From: Vibrio tarriae
GTDB lineage: Bacteria > Pseudomonadota > Gammaproteobacteria > Enterobacterales > Vibrionaceae
DNA: 64,000 nt
Assembly (NCBI RefSeq): GCF_002216685.1
Contig: NZ_CP022353.1
Span: forward strand, 2,847,001-2,911,000
Reading direction: 5' to 3'
The notes under the pieces were generated by a model. The model ran no database searches. It had not been told where the DNA came from and was given only the letters and a program-made list of their open reading frames with translations. Shown here in pieces: positions 49,218 through 60,094 of the stretch. Made by a program: the position numbers and the translations under genes. Within the stretch, counting starts at the first letter, position 1. Every line of letters starts with the position of its first letter.

Positions 49218-50750
49218 ATGCAATGGATTTTTGAAAATCAAAGCGCATTGTGGTCGGCGTTAGTGAGCGCAGGCGCCACTGGGGTGGCGATTGGCTGGTG
49301 GGTCAAGCAGCGCTACCAACTGAAAACCCAATTGCTTGAGCAACAACTTGAGCAGCAGAGCCACTGGCATGCGCAGCAAATTCAGCAACTTAATGAGCAG
49401 CTCACCACCGCGCAACAAGAGTTGGATGAGCTGGATGCGTTACGTGACAAAAACGAATTTGAACTCAAGCAATCACACGGCAAGTTAATGGCAGTGCTGG
49501 AAAAGCTGCGTTACTTTGAGGCGGTGAAACAAGAGCGCCAGCAGTATGCCGATGAGCTAAACCAAGTGCGCGCCGCGAAAGCCGAGTTAGAAAGCCAATT
49601 GCGTGAGCAAGAAGCGCGTCATCAGCAGCAGTTGGTGGCGAGCCAAGAAAAATTGCAGCTGCTTGAACGAGCCGAAGAGCGTCTGAAACAGCAATTTGAG
49701 CATTTAGCCAATCAAGTGTTTGAGCACAAAACCGCCACGGTCGATGTGCAAAACCGCCAGAGTTTGGAAGGTTTGCTCACACCACTTAAAGAGCAGCTCG
49801 AAGGTTTTAAAAAGCAGGTCAATGATAGCTTTAACCACGAAGCCAAAGAGCGTCACACCTTAGTACATGAACTGCGTAACTTGCAGCGCCTTAATGAGCA
49901 GATGGCCAAAGAAGCGGTCAACCTGACCCAAGCACTGAAAGGGGATAACAAACAGCAAGGCAACTGGGGAGAAGTGGTGTTGGCGCGTGTGCTGGCGGAA
50001 TCTGGGCTGCGCGAAGGGCATGAATACCAAACTCAAGTCAGCTTACAAAACGAAGCGGGTAAGCGTTATCAGCCAGATGTGATTGTCCATTTGCCGCAAA
50101 ACAAACAGGTAGTGATCGACTCGAAAATGGCTTTGGTCGCGTATGAGCGTTACTTCCATGCGGAAACCGATAGTGAGCGAGATAGCGCATTACGTGAGCA
50201 CTTACTTGCGCTGCGTAACCATATTCGTGGGCTAGGGCAGAAAGATTACCATCAACTCAAAGGCATTCAGAGCCTCGATTACGTGCTGATGTTTATTCCG
50301 GTTGAACCCGCGTTTCAAGTCGCGATTCAAGCCGACCCAAGCTTGGTCAAAGACGCGATGGAGCAGAACATTATTTTGGTGAGCGCCACCACTTTGCTGG
50401 TGGCGCTGCGCACCATAGATAACTTATGGCGCAACGAGCGGCAGAATCAAAATGCGCAGCTGATCGCCGAACGTGCTAGCAAGTTGTACGATAAGCTGCG
50501 TTTGTTCGTAGAAGATATGGAAGGGCTAGGCGGCGCGCTGGATAAAGCCAATCAGAGCTACCAAGGGGCGATGAATAAGCTGGTGACTGGGCGTGGTAAC
50601 GCCATTCGTCAGGCGGAAAGCTTCAAACAGCTTGGGGTAGAAATCAAACGTTCTATCCCTCAGCCATTGATTGAACGCGCACAACAAGCGCCGGATCAGG
50701 AAAATGCCCCTTTAGTAGAAAGACATCCGATTGAGGATAAAGTAAACTAA
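49218..50750 (+). CDS. rmuC: DNA recombination protein RmuC
   Basis: 510 residues from ATG 49218. One N-terminal membrane helix ([16 protein letters not shown]), a long Gln/Glu-rich coiled coil (about 30-190) and the RmuC nuclease-like core: [38 protein letters not shown] and [13 protein letters not shown]. Loss of rmuC in E. coli changes inversion rates at short repeats. It lies upstream of ubiE, as in other gammaproteobacteria. Confidence 0.94.
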
Positions 50751-50794
50751 TCGCCCGCAGTCGCCGCAGTCATGACGGCCAAAGAGGAAAAATA

Positions 50795-51577
50795 ATGACG
50801 GACACCAACGTGCTAGCAAACTCTGCAACAGACAATCAGGAAACGACCCACTTCGGGTTTGAAACCGTACGTAAAGATGAAAAAGTACATAAAGTCGCGC
50901 AAGTGTTTCACTCGGTTGCGGCCAAATACGACATCATGAATGACCTGATGTCGGGCGGTATCCACCGTTTATGGAAGCGCTTTACCATCGATTGTTCAGG
51001 CGCACGTCCGGGACAACGCATTCTCGATTTGGGCGGCGGTACAGGTGATTTAACCGCGAAATTCTCGCGTATTGTGGGCGAGAAAGGTCATGTCATTTTG
51101 GCCGATATCAATAACTCTATGCTCAATGTTGGCCGCGATAAACTGCGCGACAGCGGCGTGGTAGGCAATGTGCATTACGTGCAAGCCAACGCCGAAGAAC
51201 TGCCTTTCCCAGACAACTATTTTGACTGCATTACCATCAGTTTCTGTCTGCGTAACGTGACCGACAAAGATAAAGCGCTGCGTTCGATGTTCCGTGTATT
51301 GAAACCCGGCGGCCGCCTGTTGGTGCTGGAGTTTTCTAAGCCGATCCTTGAGCCGCTGTCTAAGCTTTATGACACTTACTCGTTCCATATTTTGCCTAAG
51401 ATGGGGCAGCTGATCGCCAATGATGCAGACAGCTATCGCTATCTCGCTGAGTCGATCCGCATGCATCCGGACCAAGAGACTCTAAAAGGCATGATGGAAG
51501 AGGCGGGTTTTGAACAAACCACCTATTACAACCTGACCGGCGGCATTGTGGCGCTGCATCGTGGTTACAAATTTTAA
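50795..51577 (+). CDS. ubiE: Ubiquinone/menaquinone C-methyltransferase
   Basis: SAM-dependent C-methylation of demethylmenaquinol and of the ubiquinone precursor. 260 residues. [35 protein letters not shown] (SAM loop), [20 protein letters not shown] and GLRNVT-type [14 protein letters not shown]. First of ubiE-ubiJ-ubiB; nine bases to ubiJ. Confidence 0.98.
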
Positions 51578-51585
51578 GGGCTGCT

Positions 51586-52209
51586 ATGTCATTGCTTGCA
51601 ACCATGCCACTGTCTCCTTTGCTGACCGCAGTGATTGAAACCACGCTCAACACGCTCATCAATGATGATCCGGCGTTAGGCCGCAAACTGCTGCGCCTGA
51701 AAGGCAAAGTGATTTCGCTGCATCTGCGAGAGTTAAATCAATCCCTGACCTTTGTGTTCAGTCAGCGCATCGATGTGATGACCGGCTTTGAAGGCCAGCC
51801 GGATTGCTATCTGGCATTAAACCTCTCGATTCTTCCTCAGTTGCGTGAGCAAGCCAATATTACCCAGTTGATCAAGCAAGATAAGCTAGAGCTGGAAGGC
51901 GATATCCAACTGGCGCAGAAGTTTTCCGAGCTGATGACCGATTGCAAACCGGATGTGGAAGAGTGGTTATCGCGCATCACGGGTGATGTGGTGGCACACA
52001 GTGTCGTGCATGGTGTGAAAAGCATCGCCGGCGCGCTAAAACAGCAAGCGCATAAGCATCAAAACCACTTGGCACAGGTGCTCACTGAAGAGTGGCGGAT
52101 TGCGCCGCCACCGTTGGAAATTGCCTATTTTTGCGATCAAGTGGATGAGGTGAAAAGTCACGCTGCGCGTTTAGAAGCGCGTTTGAACCAGTTACTGGAA
52201 AAAGCATGA
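51586..52209 (+). CDS. ubiJ: Ubiquinone biosynthesis accessory factor UbiJ
   Basis: 207 residues. N-terminal SCP2 lipid-binding domain (about 15-115), then a helical part ending in a coiled coil ([20 protein letters not shown]). UbiJ binds ubiquinone intermediates and holds the soluble Ubi complex together with UbiK. It overlaps ubiB by four bases. Confidence 0.94.
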   Translation: MSLLATMPLSPLLTAVIETTLNTLINDDPALGRKLLRLKGKVISLHLRELNQSLTFVFSQRIDVMTGFEGQPDCYLALNLSILPQLREQANITQLIKQDKLELEGDIQLAQKFSELMTDCKPDVEEWLSRITGDVVAHSVVHGVKSIAGALKQQAHKHQNHLAQVLTEEWRIAPPPLEIAYFCDQVDEVKSHAARLEARLNQLLEKA

Positions 52210-53840
52210 AACCTGCAGAGCTGAAACGTTTATACCGGATAGTTAAAGTTCAACTCGAATATGGCTTAGATGAGCTGTTGCCAGAGCATCATCTGACCCG
52301 AGCGCCGCTACTGGCGCGTAAATCTCTTTTTTGGCTGCGCAATCAACACGCCGATAAAGCGTTAGGTGATCGTTTACGTTTGGCACTGCAAGAACTTGGC
52401 CCGGTGTGGATCAAGTTTGGGCAGATGATGTCGACTCGCCGTGACCTATTTCCGCCGCACATCGCCGATCCTTTGGCCATGTTGCAAGATAAAGTTGCGC
52501 CGTTTGATGGCCTACAAGCCAAGCAATTGATTGAAAAAGAACTCGGCGCACCGCTGGAAACTTGGTTCGATGATTTCGATATCAAACCGTTAGCTTCCGC
52601 TTCGATTGCCCAAGTACACACCGCCAAGCTCAAGAGTAATGGTCGCGATGTGGTGCTGAAAGTGATTCGTCCGGATATTCGTCCGCAGATTGATGCTGAC
52701 ATTAAGCTGATGTATCGCGTGGCACGCATTGTGGCTAAAGCGCTGCCGGAAGCACGCCGCTTAAAACCGGTGGAAGTGGTACGCGAATACGAGAAAACCT
52801 TGCTCGATGAGTTGGACTTGCGCCGTGAAGCGGCCAATGCGATTCAGCTGCGCCGCAACTTCGAAAACAGCGAAGAGTTGTATGTCCCTGAGGTGTTAAC
52901 TGATTTCTGTAATGAAACTGTCATGGTTTCTGAGCGAATATACGGCATCCAAGTTTCTGACTTGGCAGGACTTCATGCCAACGGCACCAATATGAAGTTA
53001 CTGGCTGAACGTGGCGTGAGTGTTTTTTTCACCCAAGTGTTTCGCGACAGTTTCTTCCATGCGGATATGCATCCGGGTAATGTGTTCGTCAATCCTAACC
53101 ATCCTGAAAACCCGCAATGGATTGGTTTGGACTGCGGCATAGTCGGGACACTGAATAGCGAAGATAAGCGCTATCTGGCCGAAAACTTCCTCGCCTTCTT
53201 CAATCGTGACTATCGCCGTGTAGCGCAACTGCACGTCGATTCCGGTTGGGTACCACTGGATACCAATGTCGATGAGTTTGAAGTGGCGATCCGCATGGTG
53301 TGTGAGCCGATTTTCGCCAAACCGCTGTGTGAGATTTCATTTGGTCACGTGTTACTGAATCTGTTTAACACCGCGCGACGCTTCAATATGGAAGTGCAGC
53401 CGCAGTTAGTTTTGCTGCAAAAAACACTGCTGTATGTCGAAGGCTTGGGGCGTCAGCTCTACCCACAACTCGATTTATGGCAAACCGCCAAACCGTTTTT
53501 AGAAAAGTGGATGGCTAACCAAGTGGGGCCACAAGCTTTCTTGCATGCATTGAAAGAGCGTGCGCCCTTATGGTTTGAAAAAATGCCTGAGCTGCCAGAA
53601 TTGTTGTATGACAGCTTAAAGCAAGGTCGTAACTTGAATCAGCGTTTAGATAATCTTTATCAAGGTTATCGCCAATCCAAACGCCAACAAGGGACGGGAA
53701 AGTTTTTGTTTGGTGTTGGAGCCACATTAGTCGTATGCTCGGCGATATGGATCTCCAACCAATTAGAACCTTTAGCGATCGGTAGCGCGACCATTGGCGT
53801 GTTATGTTGGCTATTGAGTTGGCGAGCTTATCGCCAGTAA
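52206..53840 (+). CDS. ubiB: Ubiquinone biosynthesis ATPase/kinase-like protein UbiB
   Basis: 544 residues, ABC1/ADCK family. The inhibitory motif [16 protein letters not shown] (KxGQ), the [11 protein letters not shown]la-rich loop, VLKVIRP (Lys), [13 protein letters not shown] (catalytic loop) and LDCGIVG (metal loop). Two membrane helices at the C-terminus (residues about 500-540). An atypical kinase with ATPase activity needed for ubiquinone synthesis. Confidence 0.97.
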   Translation: MKPAELKRLYRIVKVQLEYGLDELLPEHHLTRAPLLARKSLFWLRNQHADKALGDRLRLALQELGPVWIKFGQMMSTRRDLFPPHIADPLAMLQDKVAPFDGLQAKQLIEKELGAPLETWFDDFDIKPLASASIAQVHTAKLKSNGRDVVLKVIRPDIRPQIDADIKLMYRVARIVAKALPEARRLKPVEVVREYEKTLLDELDLRREAANAIQLRRNFENSEELYVPEVLTDFCNETVMVSERIYGIQVSDLAGLHANGTNMKLLAERGVSVFFTQVFRDSFFHADMHPGNVFVNPNHPENPQWIGLDCGIVGTLNSEDKRYLAENFLAFFNRDYRRVAQLHVDSGWVPLDTNVDEFEVAIRMVCEPIFAKPLCEISFGHVLLNLFNTARRFNMEVQPQLVLLQKTLLYVEGLGRQLYPQLDLWQTAKPFLEKWMANQVGPQAFLHALKERAPLWFEKMPELPELLYDSLKQGRNLNQRLDNLYQGYRQSKRQQGTGKFLFGVGATLVVCSAIWISNQLEPLAIGSATIGVLCWLLSWRAYRQ

Positions 53841-53899
53841 GCGCCTTGTCGCGTCGATAAGTTCGAAGATTTGTTCACACATAACCCGAGGTAAAAGAG

Positions 53900-54148
53900 A
53901 TGGGTGGTATCAGTATTTGGCAACTTCTTATCATTGCAGTGATCGTGGTATTGCTGTTTGGCACTAAGAAACTGCGCGGTATTGGCAGTGACTTGGGCAG
54001 CGCGGTCAAAGGCTTTAAGAAAGCCATGTCGGAAGAAGAGCCAAACAGCGCAGCAAATCAAAAAGATGCTGACTTCGAAACCAAAAATCTTGAGCAGGCC
54101 AAAACCAATGCGTCTGCTGAAGTGAAAAAAGACAAAGAGCAGGCATAA
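53900..54148 (+). CDS. tatA: Sec-independent translocase subunit TatA
   Basis: 82 residues. One membrane helix ([20 protein letters not shown]), the conserved FG hinge then an amphipathic helix ([20 protein letters not shown]). TatA oligomers form the pore for folded proteins. 59 bases after ubiB; the ubi-tat neighbourhood is conserved. The tatB GTG follows three bases after its stop. Confidence 0.97.
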   Translation: MGGISIWQLLIIAVIVVLLFGTKKLRGIGSDLGSAVKGFKKAMSEEEPNSAANQKDADFETKNLEQAKTNASAEVKKDKEQA

Positions 54149-54151
54149 GTC

Positions 54152-54553
54152 GTGTTTGATATCGGTTTTTGGGAACTGGTATTGATCGCTATTGTGGCGC
54201 TGGTGGTGCTTGGCCCTGAGCGATTACCCCATGCGATTCGCAGCGTGGCAAAGTTTGTCTCTGCAGCGAAAAGCATGGCCAATAGCGTGAAGGATGAGTT
54301 AGCGCATGAGCTGAAAGTGCAGGAGTTGCAAGAAAACCTGCGCAAAGCCGAGCAGATGGGGATGCAAAATTTATCTCCTGAACTGCAAAAATCGGTGGAA
54401 TCACTCAAGCAAGCCGCGCAGGAAGTGCAGCGTCCTTACGCCGCAACGCCGAGCAGTGAAGCTAGCTCTACCAGTAGCAACCCCAGTTCGGCTACAGAGC
54501 CCGATGTTCGCCTCGATAGTGCGCCGCAACCCGCGGAAAAAAAGGCCGAATAA
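54152..54553 (+). CDS. tatB: Sec-independent translocase subunit TatB
   Basis: 133 residues from a GTG start. [20 protein letters not shown] is the helix with the conserved Glu, followed by LGPERLP and a long amphipathic helix; the tail is Ser/Pro/Ala-rich. With TatC it forms the receptor for twin-arginine signals. A terminator-like hairpin follows before tatC. Confidence 0.96.
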   Translation: MFDIGFWELVLIAIVALVVLGPERLPHAIRSVAKFVSAAKSMANSVKDELAHELKVQELQENLRKAEQMGMQNLSPELQKSVESLKQAAQEVQRPYAATPSSEASSTSSNPSSATEPDVRLDSAPQPAEKKAE

Positions 54554-54577
54554 GCGCTTTTTTAAGCTCTCTTTATT

Positions 54578-54622
54578 AAGAGTTATCCTAGGTTTTAGTA
54601 CTGATGTGATAACTCTTTTTTG
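54578..54622 (+). terminator. Terminator-like hairpin between tatB and tatC
   Basis: Ten-base-pair stem AAGAGTTATC / GATAACTCTT with a 20-nt loop, followed by TTTT. The gap tatB-tatC is 89 bases, longer than the other gaps in the operon. It may reduce tatC relative to tatAB or act as a processing site. Confidence 0.55.
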
Positions 54623-54642
54623 ATCTGTTACATGAGGTTTGC

Positions 54643-55395
54643 ATGTCTTCCGTTGAACAGACCCAACCTTTGATCAGCCATTTGCTGGAACTGCGTAATC
54701 GCCTACTCAAAGCGGTGGCGGCTGTGGTGGTGATATTTATTGGCTTGATCTATTTCTCGAATGAAATTTACGAGTTTGTCTCAAAACCCCTAGTCGAGCG
54801 ACTTCCCGCGGGCGCAACCATGATTGCGACCGATGTGGCTTCACCCTTTTTCACCCCCCTCAAGCTGACGTTGATTGCCGCTGTGTTTCTCGCGGTGCCT
54901 TTCATTTTGTATCAGGTGTGGGCGTTTGTGGCTCCCGGTTTATATAAGCACGAACGGCGTTTAATCTTCCCACTGCTGGTCTCTAGCTCGCTGCTGTTTT
55001 ATTGCGGTGTCGCGTTTGCCTATTTTGTGGTGTTTCCGCTGGTGTTTGGATTTTTCACCGCCATTTCACTGGGTGGTGTGGAGTTCGCGACCGATATCGC
55101 GAGTTATCTCGATTTTGTACTGGCGCTGTTTCTAGCCTTTGGTATCGCGTTTGAAGTGCCGGTTGCGATTATTCTGCTGTGCTGGACGGGTGCAACCACG
55201 CCTAAAAGCCTGTCGGAAAAGCGTCCTTACATTATTGTTGGGGCATTTGTGGTCGGCATGCTGCTAACCCCACCGGATATGATTTCGCAAACGCTACTCG
55301 CGATTCCTATGTGCTTGTTGTTTGAAGTCGGCTTGTTCTTCGCTCGTTTTTATACCCGTGATGAAGCCGATGAAGGACAAGAGGAAGAAGAATAA
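54643..55395 (+). CDS. tatC: Sec-independent translocase subunit TatC
   Basis: 250 residues, six membrane helices. [16 protein letters not shown] (conserved HLxELRxRL), [31 protein letters not shown] and [17 protein letters not shown]. Core receptor for twin-arginine signal peptides. Acidic C-terminus. Confidence 0.97.
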   Translation: MSSVEQTQPLISHLLELRNRLLKAVAAVVVIFIGLIYFSNEIYEFVSKPLVERLPAGATMIATDVASPFFTPLKLTLIAAVFLAVPFILYQVWAFVAPGLYKHERRLIFPLLVSSSLLFYCGVAFAYFVVFPLVFGFFTAISLGGVEFATDIASYLDFVLALFLAFGIAFEVPVAIILLCWTGATTPKSLSEKRPYIIVGAFVVGMLLTPPDMISQTLLAIPMCLLFEVGLFFARFYTRDEADEGQEEEE

Positions 55396-55429
55396 AGAGC
55401 TGTGCTTTGAGCGCTGCGTAAAGTCAAGA

Positions 55430-55460
55430 AGGGCACCTTATCGGTGCCCTTTGTTTTTGG
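55430..55460 (+). terminator. Terminator after tatC
   Basis: Stem GGGCACC / GGTGCCC with a 5-nt loop (55431-55449), then TTTGTTTTT. Ends the tatABC (or ubi-tat) transcript. Confidence 0.85.
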
Positions 55461-55514
55461 AACAGCACAAAGTTTGACCGATTTCGCTTTTTGATGATGT
55501 TGTCATCGCCATCT

Positions 55515-55528
55515 TTGATTTAAAGCAA
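55515..55528. promoter_or_regulatory. Possible FNR-type site upstream of the peroxidase gene
   Basis: TTGATTTAAAGCAA resembles the FNR consensus TTGAT-N4-ATCAA with one mismatch in the right arm. It lies about 180 bases upstream of the peroxidase start; oxygen-limitation control of such peroxidases is common. A single imperfect site, so weak evidence. The rest of 55461-55706 has no gene. Confidence 0.3.
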
Positions 55529-55706
55529 ATCTATCTTGGTTAGTGTTCGCACCGCGGCGAATTTCTACTATTCATATAAGCAGGCTCTAATTTAAAGCGA
55601 TTCGTAAACGCTTAGAGCATAGATTCAGTTGCACATCAGGAGCCGTAACACATGTCAGCAACGTAAAGCCACAATAAAACCAATAACATAAAACAAGGAA
55701 GCCATT

Positions 55707-56708
55707 ATGAAAGTCGTTCTTACCTCGCTGAGCTTAGCGATATCCCTCTCCTTCGCTGGGTATGCTTTTGCGGCATCGCCAAGAAGCGAACCTGTTTCCC
55801 CCATTTTACCTGCGCAGGAAATCCACATTGGAAAAGCCGAGTTGGGTAAAAAACTGTACTTTGATCCGCGCTTATCCAAGTCAGGGTTTATCTCGTGTAA
55901 CTCATGCCATAACTTGAGCATGGGCGGCAGTGACAACTTAAAAACGTCCATCGGTCATAACTGGCAACAAGGTCCAATCAACTCACCGACTGTGCTCAAT
56001 TCCAGTTTGAATATCGCCCAATTTTGGGATGGTCGAGCGGCCGATCTGAAAGAACAGGCAGGTGGGCCGATTGCCAATCCGGGTGAAATGGCTTTTACGC
56101 ATACGTTAGCCATTGATGTGTTGCAATCAATCCCAGCTTACGTGAGTGAGTTTCGCCTAGTGTTTGGTAAGCCAACCCTCGATATCGATCAAGTGACCGA
56201 AGCGATTGCGGAGTTTGAAAAGACCTTAGTGACCCCATACTCACGTTTTGACCAATGGTTAATGGGGGATGATAGCGCGATAACGGCTCAAGAGCTGGCA
56301 GGCTATGAATTGTTTAAAAACTCGGGCTGTGTGGCTTGTCATAACGGCAGTGCGTTAGGTGGCAATTCGTTCCAAAAAATGGGTTTGATTGAACCGTATC
56401 AAACCAACAATAAAGTCGAAGGACTCAGTGCGGTAACTGGCGCTGACGCCGATCGCTTTAAATTTAAAGTCCCGACACTGCGCAATGTGGCGTTAACGTA
56501 TCCCTACTTCCATGACGGAGAAGCGGCCACGCTTAAAGACGCTGTGGATATCATGGGGCGTTTACAGCTAGGGCGTAAATTTACCGATGATGAAAACGGT
56601 AAGATAGTGGCTTTCTTGCATACCTTAACAGGAGAGCAACCAAGCTTTGCTTTACCCATTTTACCGCCATCCAACGACAATACACCTAAGCCTCAGCCTT
56701 TTGATTAG
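55707..56708 (+). CDS. Di-heme cytochrome c peroxidase
   Basis: 333 residues. Sec signal peptide MKVVLTSLSLAISLSFAGYA ending near FAA, then two heme c motifs: CNSCH (about residue 70) and CVACH (about 210). Also KLYFDPRLSKSGFISC and VPTLRNVALTYPYFHDGEAATL typical of bacterial CcpA/MauG relatives. Periplasmic reduction of hydrogen peroxide with electrons from cytochrome c. Standing alone, followed by the convergent MATE gene. Confidence 0.93.
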   Translation: MKVVLTSLSLAISLSFAGYAFAASPRSEPVSPILPAQEIHIGKAELGKKLYFDPRLSKSGFISCNSCHNLSMGGSDNLKTSIGHNWQQGPINSPTVLNSSLNIAQFWDGRAADLKEQAGGPIANPGEMAFTHTLAIDVLQSIPAYVSEFRLVFGKPTLDIDQVTEAIAEFEKTLVTPYSRFDQWLMGDDSAITAQELAGYELFKNSGCVACHNGSALGGNSFQKMGLIEPYQTNNKVEGLSAVTGADADRFKFKVPTLRNVALTYPYFHDGEAATLKDAVDIMGRLQLGRKFTDDENGKIVAFLHTLTGEQPSFALPILPPSNDNTPKPQPFD

Positions 56709-56813
56709 TTGAGGTAAGCGCCTGCTGGCTCGGTGTTTTACCTGCCAGCGGGCTTTGCTATGTTTCGGGATGGCGATATCTAAACAGCTGCTACTTAAAC
56801 GATCGGAGGTGGT

Positions 56814-58169
56814 TTAAATGGAAAAGCGAGCCGGTAAAAAAGTCCCCGCGCGCCATTGAGTATAAAAGGTAGCCCCTAAGGTAAAACCACGCAGTGCCAT
56901 AAAGCTGAGCATGGCTAGCCACAGAGCGTGATTACCGTAGTGGGTCATGAACCCGTAAATGGCAAAGAAGGCGACGGCCGAAATAGCCATGCTATTTCGC
57001 ATCTCTTTGCCTTTGGTCGCGCCGATAAACACACCATCCAATAGAAAACACCACACGGCGATTAATGGCATGGCGACGAGCCAAGGCAGATAATGTTCCG
57101 CCGTTGCTTGAACGCTCGGAATGTTAGTGATCATCTGGATCAGATCCGATCCAAAACCTAAGAAGATCAGGCTTAACAGCAAACAGATCATGGTAGCCCA
57201 AAAGGTACTGCTAATCATGGCAGTACGCAGTTGGCGATCATCCTTGGCACCAATTGCTTTACCGACCATGGCTTCCATCGCGTAGGCAAATCCATCCATA
57301 CCGTAGGAAATCATCATCAAAAAGCTCATCAGCACCGCATTAGCAGCGACGATGTCATCTCCCAACGCCGCGCCTTGAAAGGTCATAAAGCTAAATACGG
57401 CTTGCAGACAGAGTGAGCGGAGGAAGATGTCACGATTGAGCGCCACTAAACGGGAAAGCTCTTTGCTGAGAGAGGGGATAAAAGAGAAAGGGGCTGGGAG
57501 CTGATGCTGCCGCCAGTAACGCACCACACACAGGAGACCAAACAAGAGACCAGCATAATCGGCGATAACCGACGCAATGGCGGCTCCTTCGACTTTCAGC
57601 CCAAGCCCGAGTACCAACAGTAGATCGAGCACAATATTGGTCAGGTTGGTAATGATCACCATCCACATCGGGGCGCGGGCATTTTGCGTACCGAGTAACC
57701 AGCCCAATAGCACAAAGTTAAGGAGTGCGGCTGGAGCACTCCAAGCACGAAGGTAGAAATACGTTTCAGCGTAGGTTTTGACTTCGCTGCTGGCATCGCT
57801 GAAGTGAAAAATCAGTTCGGCGACAGGGCGATGAAACAGTAAAAACAGTGTGGCTAAACCCAATGCAATGACGCTGCCTTGCAGTAAAACTCGAGCAAGC
57901 TGCTGTGAATTTTGCGCACCGTGCGCTTGGGCGGTTAAGCCTGTGGTCGACATACGTAAAAAGCCGAGCAGCCAGAATGTTACGCTAATCATAGTGCTGC
58001 CGAGTGCCACGCCGCCTAAATACCAAGCGTGTGCGAGATGACCGATCACCGCGGCATCGACCAAGCCGAGCAGTGGAACGGTAATGTTAGACAGCACCAT
58101 AGGCAGCGCGATCGCCAGCACTTGGCGATGCACATTCGGTTGTTTCAACGTTTGCAAAATCAGTGACAC
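56814..58169 (-). CDS. MATE-family efflux protein, DinF-like
   Basis: 451 residues, 12 hydrophobic helices. IALPMVLSNITVPLLGLVDA near the start and GMDGFAYAMEAMVGKAIGAK in the second half are MATE/DinF features. Exports cationic drugs or oxidised compounds using Na+ or H+. dinF follows lexA in E. coli; here the two are separated by one gene on the same strand, so SOS linkage is uncertain. Confidence 0.9.
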   Translation of the reverse strand: MSLILQTLKQPNVHRQVLAIALPMVLSNITVPLLGLVDAAVIGHLAHAWYLGGVALGSTMISVTFWLLGFLRMSTTGLTAQAHGAQNSQQLARVLLQGSVIALGLATLFLLFHRPVAELIFHFSDASSEVKTYAETYFYLRAWSAPAALLNFVLLGWLLGTQNARAPMWMVIITNLTNIVLDLLLVLGLGLKVEGAAIASVIADYAGLLFGLLCVVRYWRQHQLPAPFSFIPSLSKELSRLVALNRDIFLRSLCLQAVFSFMTFQGAALGDDIVAANAVLMSFLMMISYGMDGFAYAMEAMVGKAIGAKDDRQLRTAMISSTFWATMICLLLSLIFLGFGSDLIQMITNIPSVQATAEHYLPWLVAMPLIAVWCFLLDGVFIGATKGKEMRNSMAISAVAFFAIYGFMTHYGNHALWLAMLSFMALRGFTLGATFYTQWRAGTFLPARFSI

Positions 58170-58248
58170 ACAGAAAACCTCAGTAATGACTTGCGGTTAG
58201 TGTAACTGAGTGGGGATAGTTGGGCTATGACATGACCGAGATGGCGGG

Positions 58249-59061
58249 TTACCAATCTAGGTTAACAACAACAGGAGTTAAGCGTGTTTTGTAAATGCCG
58301 GAGCGTGCAATCGCGCGTTGCCAAAATTTCCAGCGATCACAATGGCGATCCAGTGGTGAGAAAGTGCGTACTGATTTCGCCCACGGCAAGCAATTGATGA
58401 TGGCATCACCTGCGCAGGTAAACCCGTGGGCATAAGCTTCACAGCCCAGTTTTTGGCCTAGATAGCTGGAGGTTTTATCTCCCGCCACCACAAGGCAGGC
58501 GCTGGCTTTGGCAAAATGCAATCCGATAGAGCGCACGAAACGCGCCACTTGCTGAGCATCGCAATCGAGCAAGGCATGTTCACAGACCAACAGCACAGGA
58601 GCGAATTCGGGGATCGGCAGTTCGGCAAGTCCTTGTGGTTGCATCACATCACCACACACCAGTTGATAACGCTCACTGCGGTGAAATAGCTTCTCACGCC
58701 ATAAAAGGTTTTCAGTAATATCCCACTCAATCCAGTGGCAGCGGCCGTTATCTACTCGATAAAAGCGGGTGTCGAGGCCTGCACCGACATTAATGATCCA
58801 GCCATCAGGATGAGTATCAAGAAAGTGGCGAACTTGTTGGTCACAAAGCTGAGTTAGCGTGACATGCAGTAACTGCTTTTGAGCGATATCGCCCGTCAGG
58901 CAGTCTTGCGCTAAAGCGCAACGACGACAAGCATTGGCGGCAATCGGATCATACACCAAGCCATTATCGACCAAGCTTTCTCGGCTGCGCAGCCAAAGTG
59001 GCTGAACCAAATTCGCAGGAACTTGGTATGGGTCTGAGGTGGGTGAATCTGAGTGGCGCAT
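58249..59061 (-). CDS. Class I SAM methyltransferase, leucine carboxyl methyltransferase-like
   Basis: About 270 residues from ATG 59061 (eight bases after AGGA); in-frame starts at 59067 and 59118 exist. SAM-binding core: GWIINVGAGLDTRFYRVDNG followed by HWIEWDITENLLWREKLF and APVLLVCEHALLDC. This matches the LCM/PpmA-like group that also includes polyketide tailoring methyltransferases. Cys-rich segment ACRRCALAQDC near residue 40 is unusual. Substrate unknown. Confidence 0.82.
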   Translation of the reverse strand: MRHSDSPTSDPYQVPANLVQPLWLRSRESLVDNGLVYDPIAANACRRCALAQDCLTGDIAQKQLLHVTLTQLCDQQVRHFLDTHPDGWIINVGAGLDTRFYRVDNGRCHWIEWDITENLLWREKLFHRSERYQLVCGDVMQPQGLAELPIPEFAPVLLVCEHALLDCDAQQVARFVRSIGLHFAKASACLVVAGDKTSSYLGQKLGCEAYAHGFTCAGDAIINCLPWAKSVRTFSPLDRHCDRWKFWQRAIARSGIYKTRLTPVVVNLDW

Positions 59062-59145
59062 GCTCATCTTCCTATGCTGGGATAGGAAGATGATAATGAA
59101 TCTCAAATAAGAAGGCAAGTTGTTGAGAATTTATCTCAACAATCC

Positions 59146-59775
59146 TTACATCCAAGTGCTGTTGCGAATGACGCCGACTGCAATGCCTTCAATGGTGAGC
59201 GATTGCGCGGCTAAATCGACTTCGATTGGCGCAAACTCTTCATTTTCCGCATGCAGGAAAACTTTGGAACCTTTGCGCTCAAGGCGTTTCACCGTGACGT
59301 CATCTTCTACGCGCGCCACCACGACTTGGCCGTTGCGTACATCTTGCGTTTTGTGCACAGCAAGTAAGTCACCATCGAGGATACCGATGTTCTTCATACT
59401 CTCGCCATGCACACGCAGCAGAAAATCGGCTTGCGGGCGGAACATGCTTGGATCGACTTGGTAGTGTGCTTCGACATGCTCTTGAGCAAGAATCGGTTCA
59501 CCCGCGGCAACGCGGCCAATCAAAGGCAAGCCAGTTTCGGCTTCTTCTTCGTTTGCGGCGTTATCGACGAGGATGCGGATCCCGCGTGAGGCTCCGGGCA
59601 CCATTTCAATCACTTGTTTACGAGCCAGCGCTTTGAGGTGTTCTTCAGCCGCATTGGCCGAACGAAAACCCAGCTCTTTAGCAATTTCGGCGCGGGTTGG
59701 GGGCATTCCGGTTTCATCGATCTTGCTTTTGATCAGATCAAACACTTCTTGTTGGCGAGGGGTTAACGGCTTCAT
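59146..59775 (-). CDS. lexA: SOS regulator LexA
   Basis: Repressor of the SOS regulon; RecA-ssDNA stimulates its self-cleavage. 209 residues. N-terminal winged helix ([20 protein letters not shown]), cleavage site A91-G92 (RVAAGEP), serine S126 (HGESMKNIG) and lysine K163 (VTVKRLER). Two LexA boxes lie just upstream, so it represses itself. Confidence 0.98.
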
Positions 59776-59782
59776 GAGTCAC

Positions 59783-59818
59783 CTGTCTTTTTATACAGTT
59801 GACTGTGAGTATATCCAG
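59783..59818 (-). promoter_or_regulatory. Two LexA (SOS) boxes ahead of lexA
   Basis: CTG-N10-CAG motifs at 59783-59798 (minus strand CTGTATAAAAAGACAG) and 59803-59818 (CTGGATATACTCACAG), with centres 20 bases apart, immediately before the lexA start. The same twin arrangement is known for E. coli lexA. Confidence 0.9.
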
Positions 59819-60094
59819 TGCAATGAGAATTGCAAAGCCAATTGCTTGTTTTTTGTGTGATTGTGAAGTTAGCCACTGGGTTGCGTTCTCCATAATCGCT
59901 TCAAAGACGGTGTGGCTGCCTCCCATTTCACTCGGAAATGCTGCGCATGTAAGCAATTAAATTAAAAGGTTTGACCAGTTTCTGGTATTCTTGGCGCGCA
60001 AAAAACGATACCGCACGATGGTGAACTCTCACGCTGGCCGTGAAAGCAGACGTACTGTCGCGCTTATTTCAAGAATCTTGAGGCTTTGAACTCT

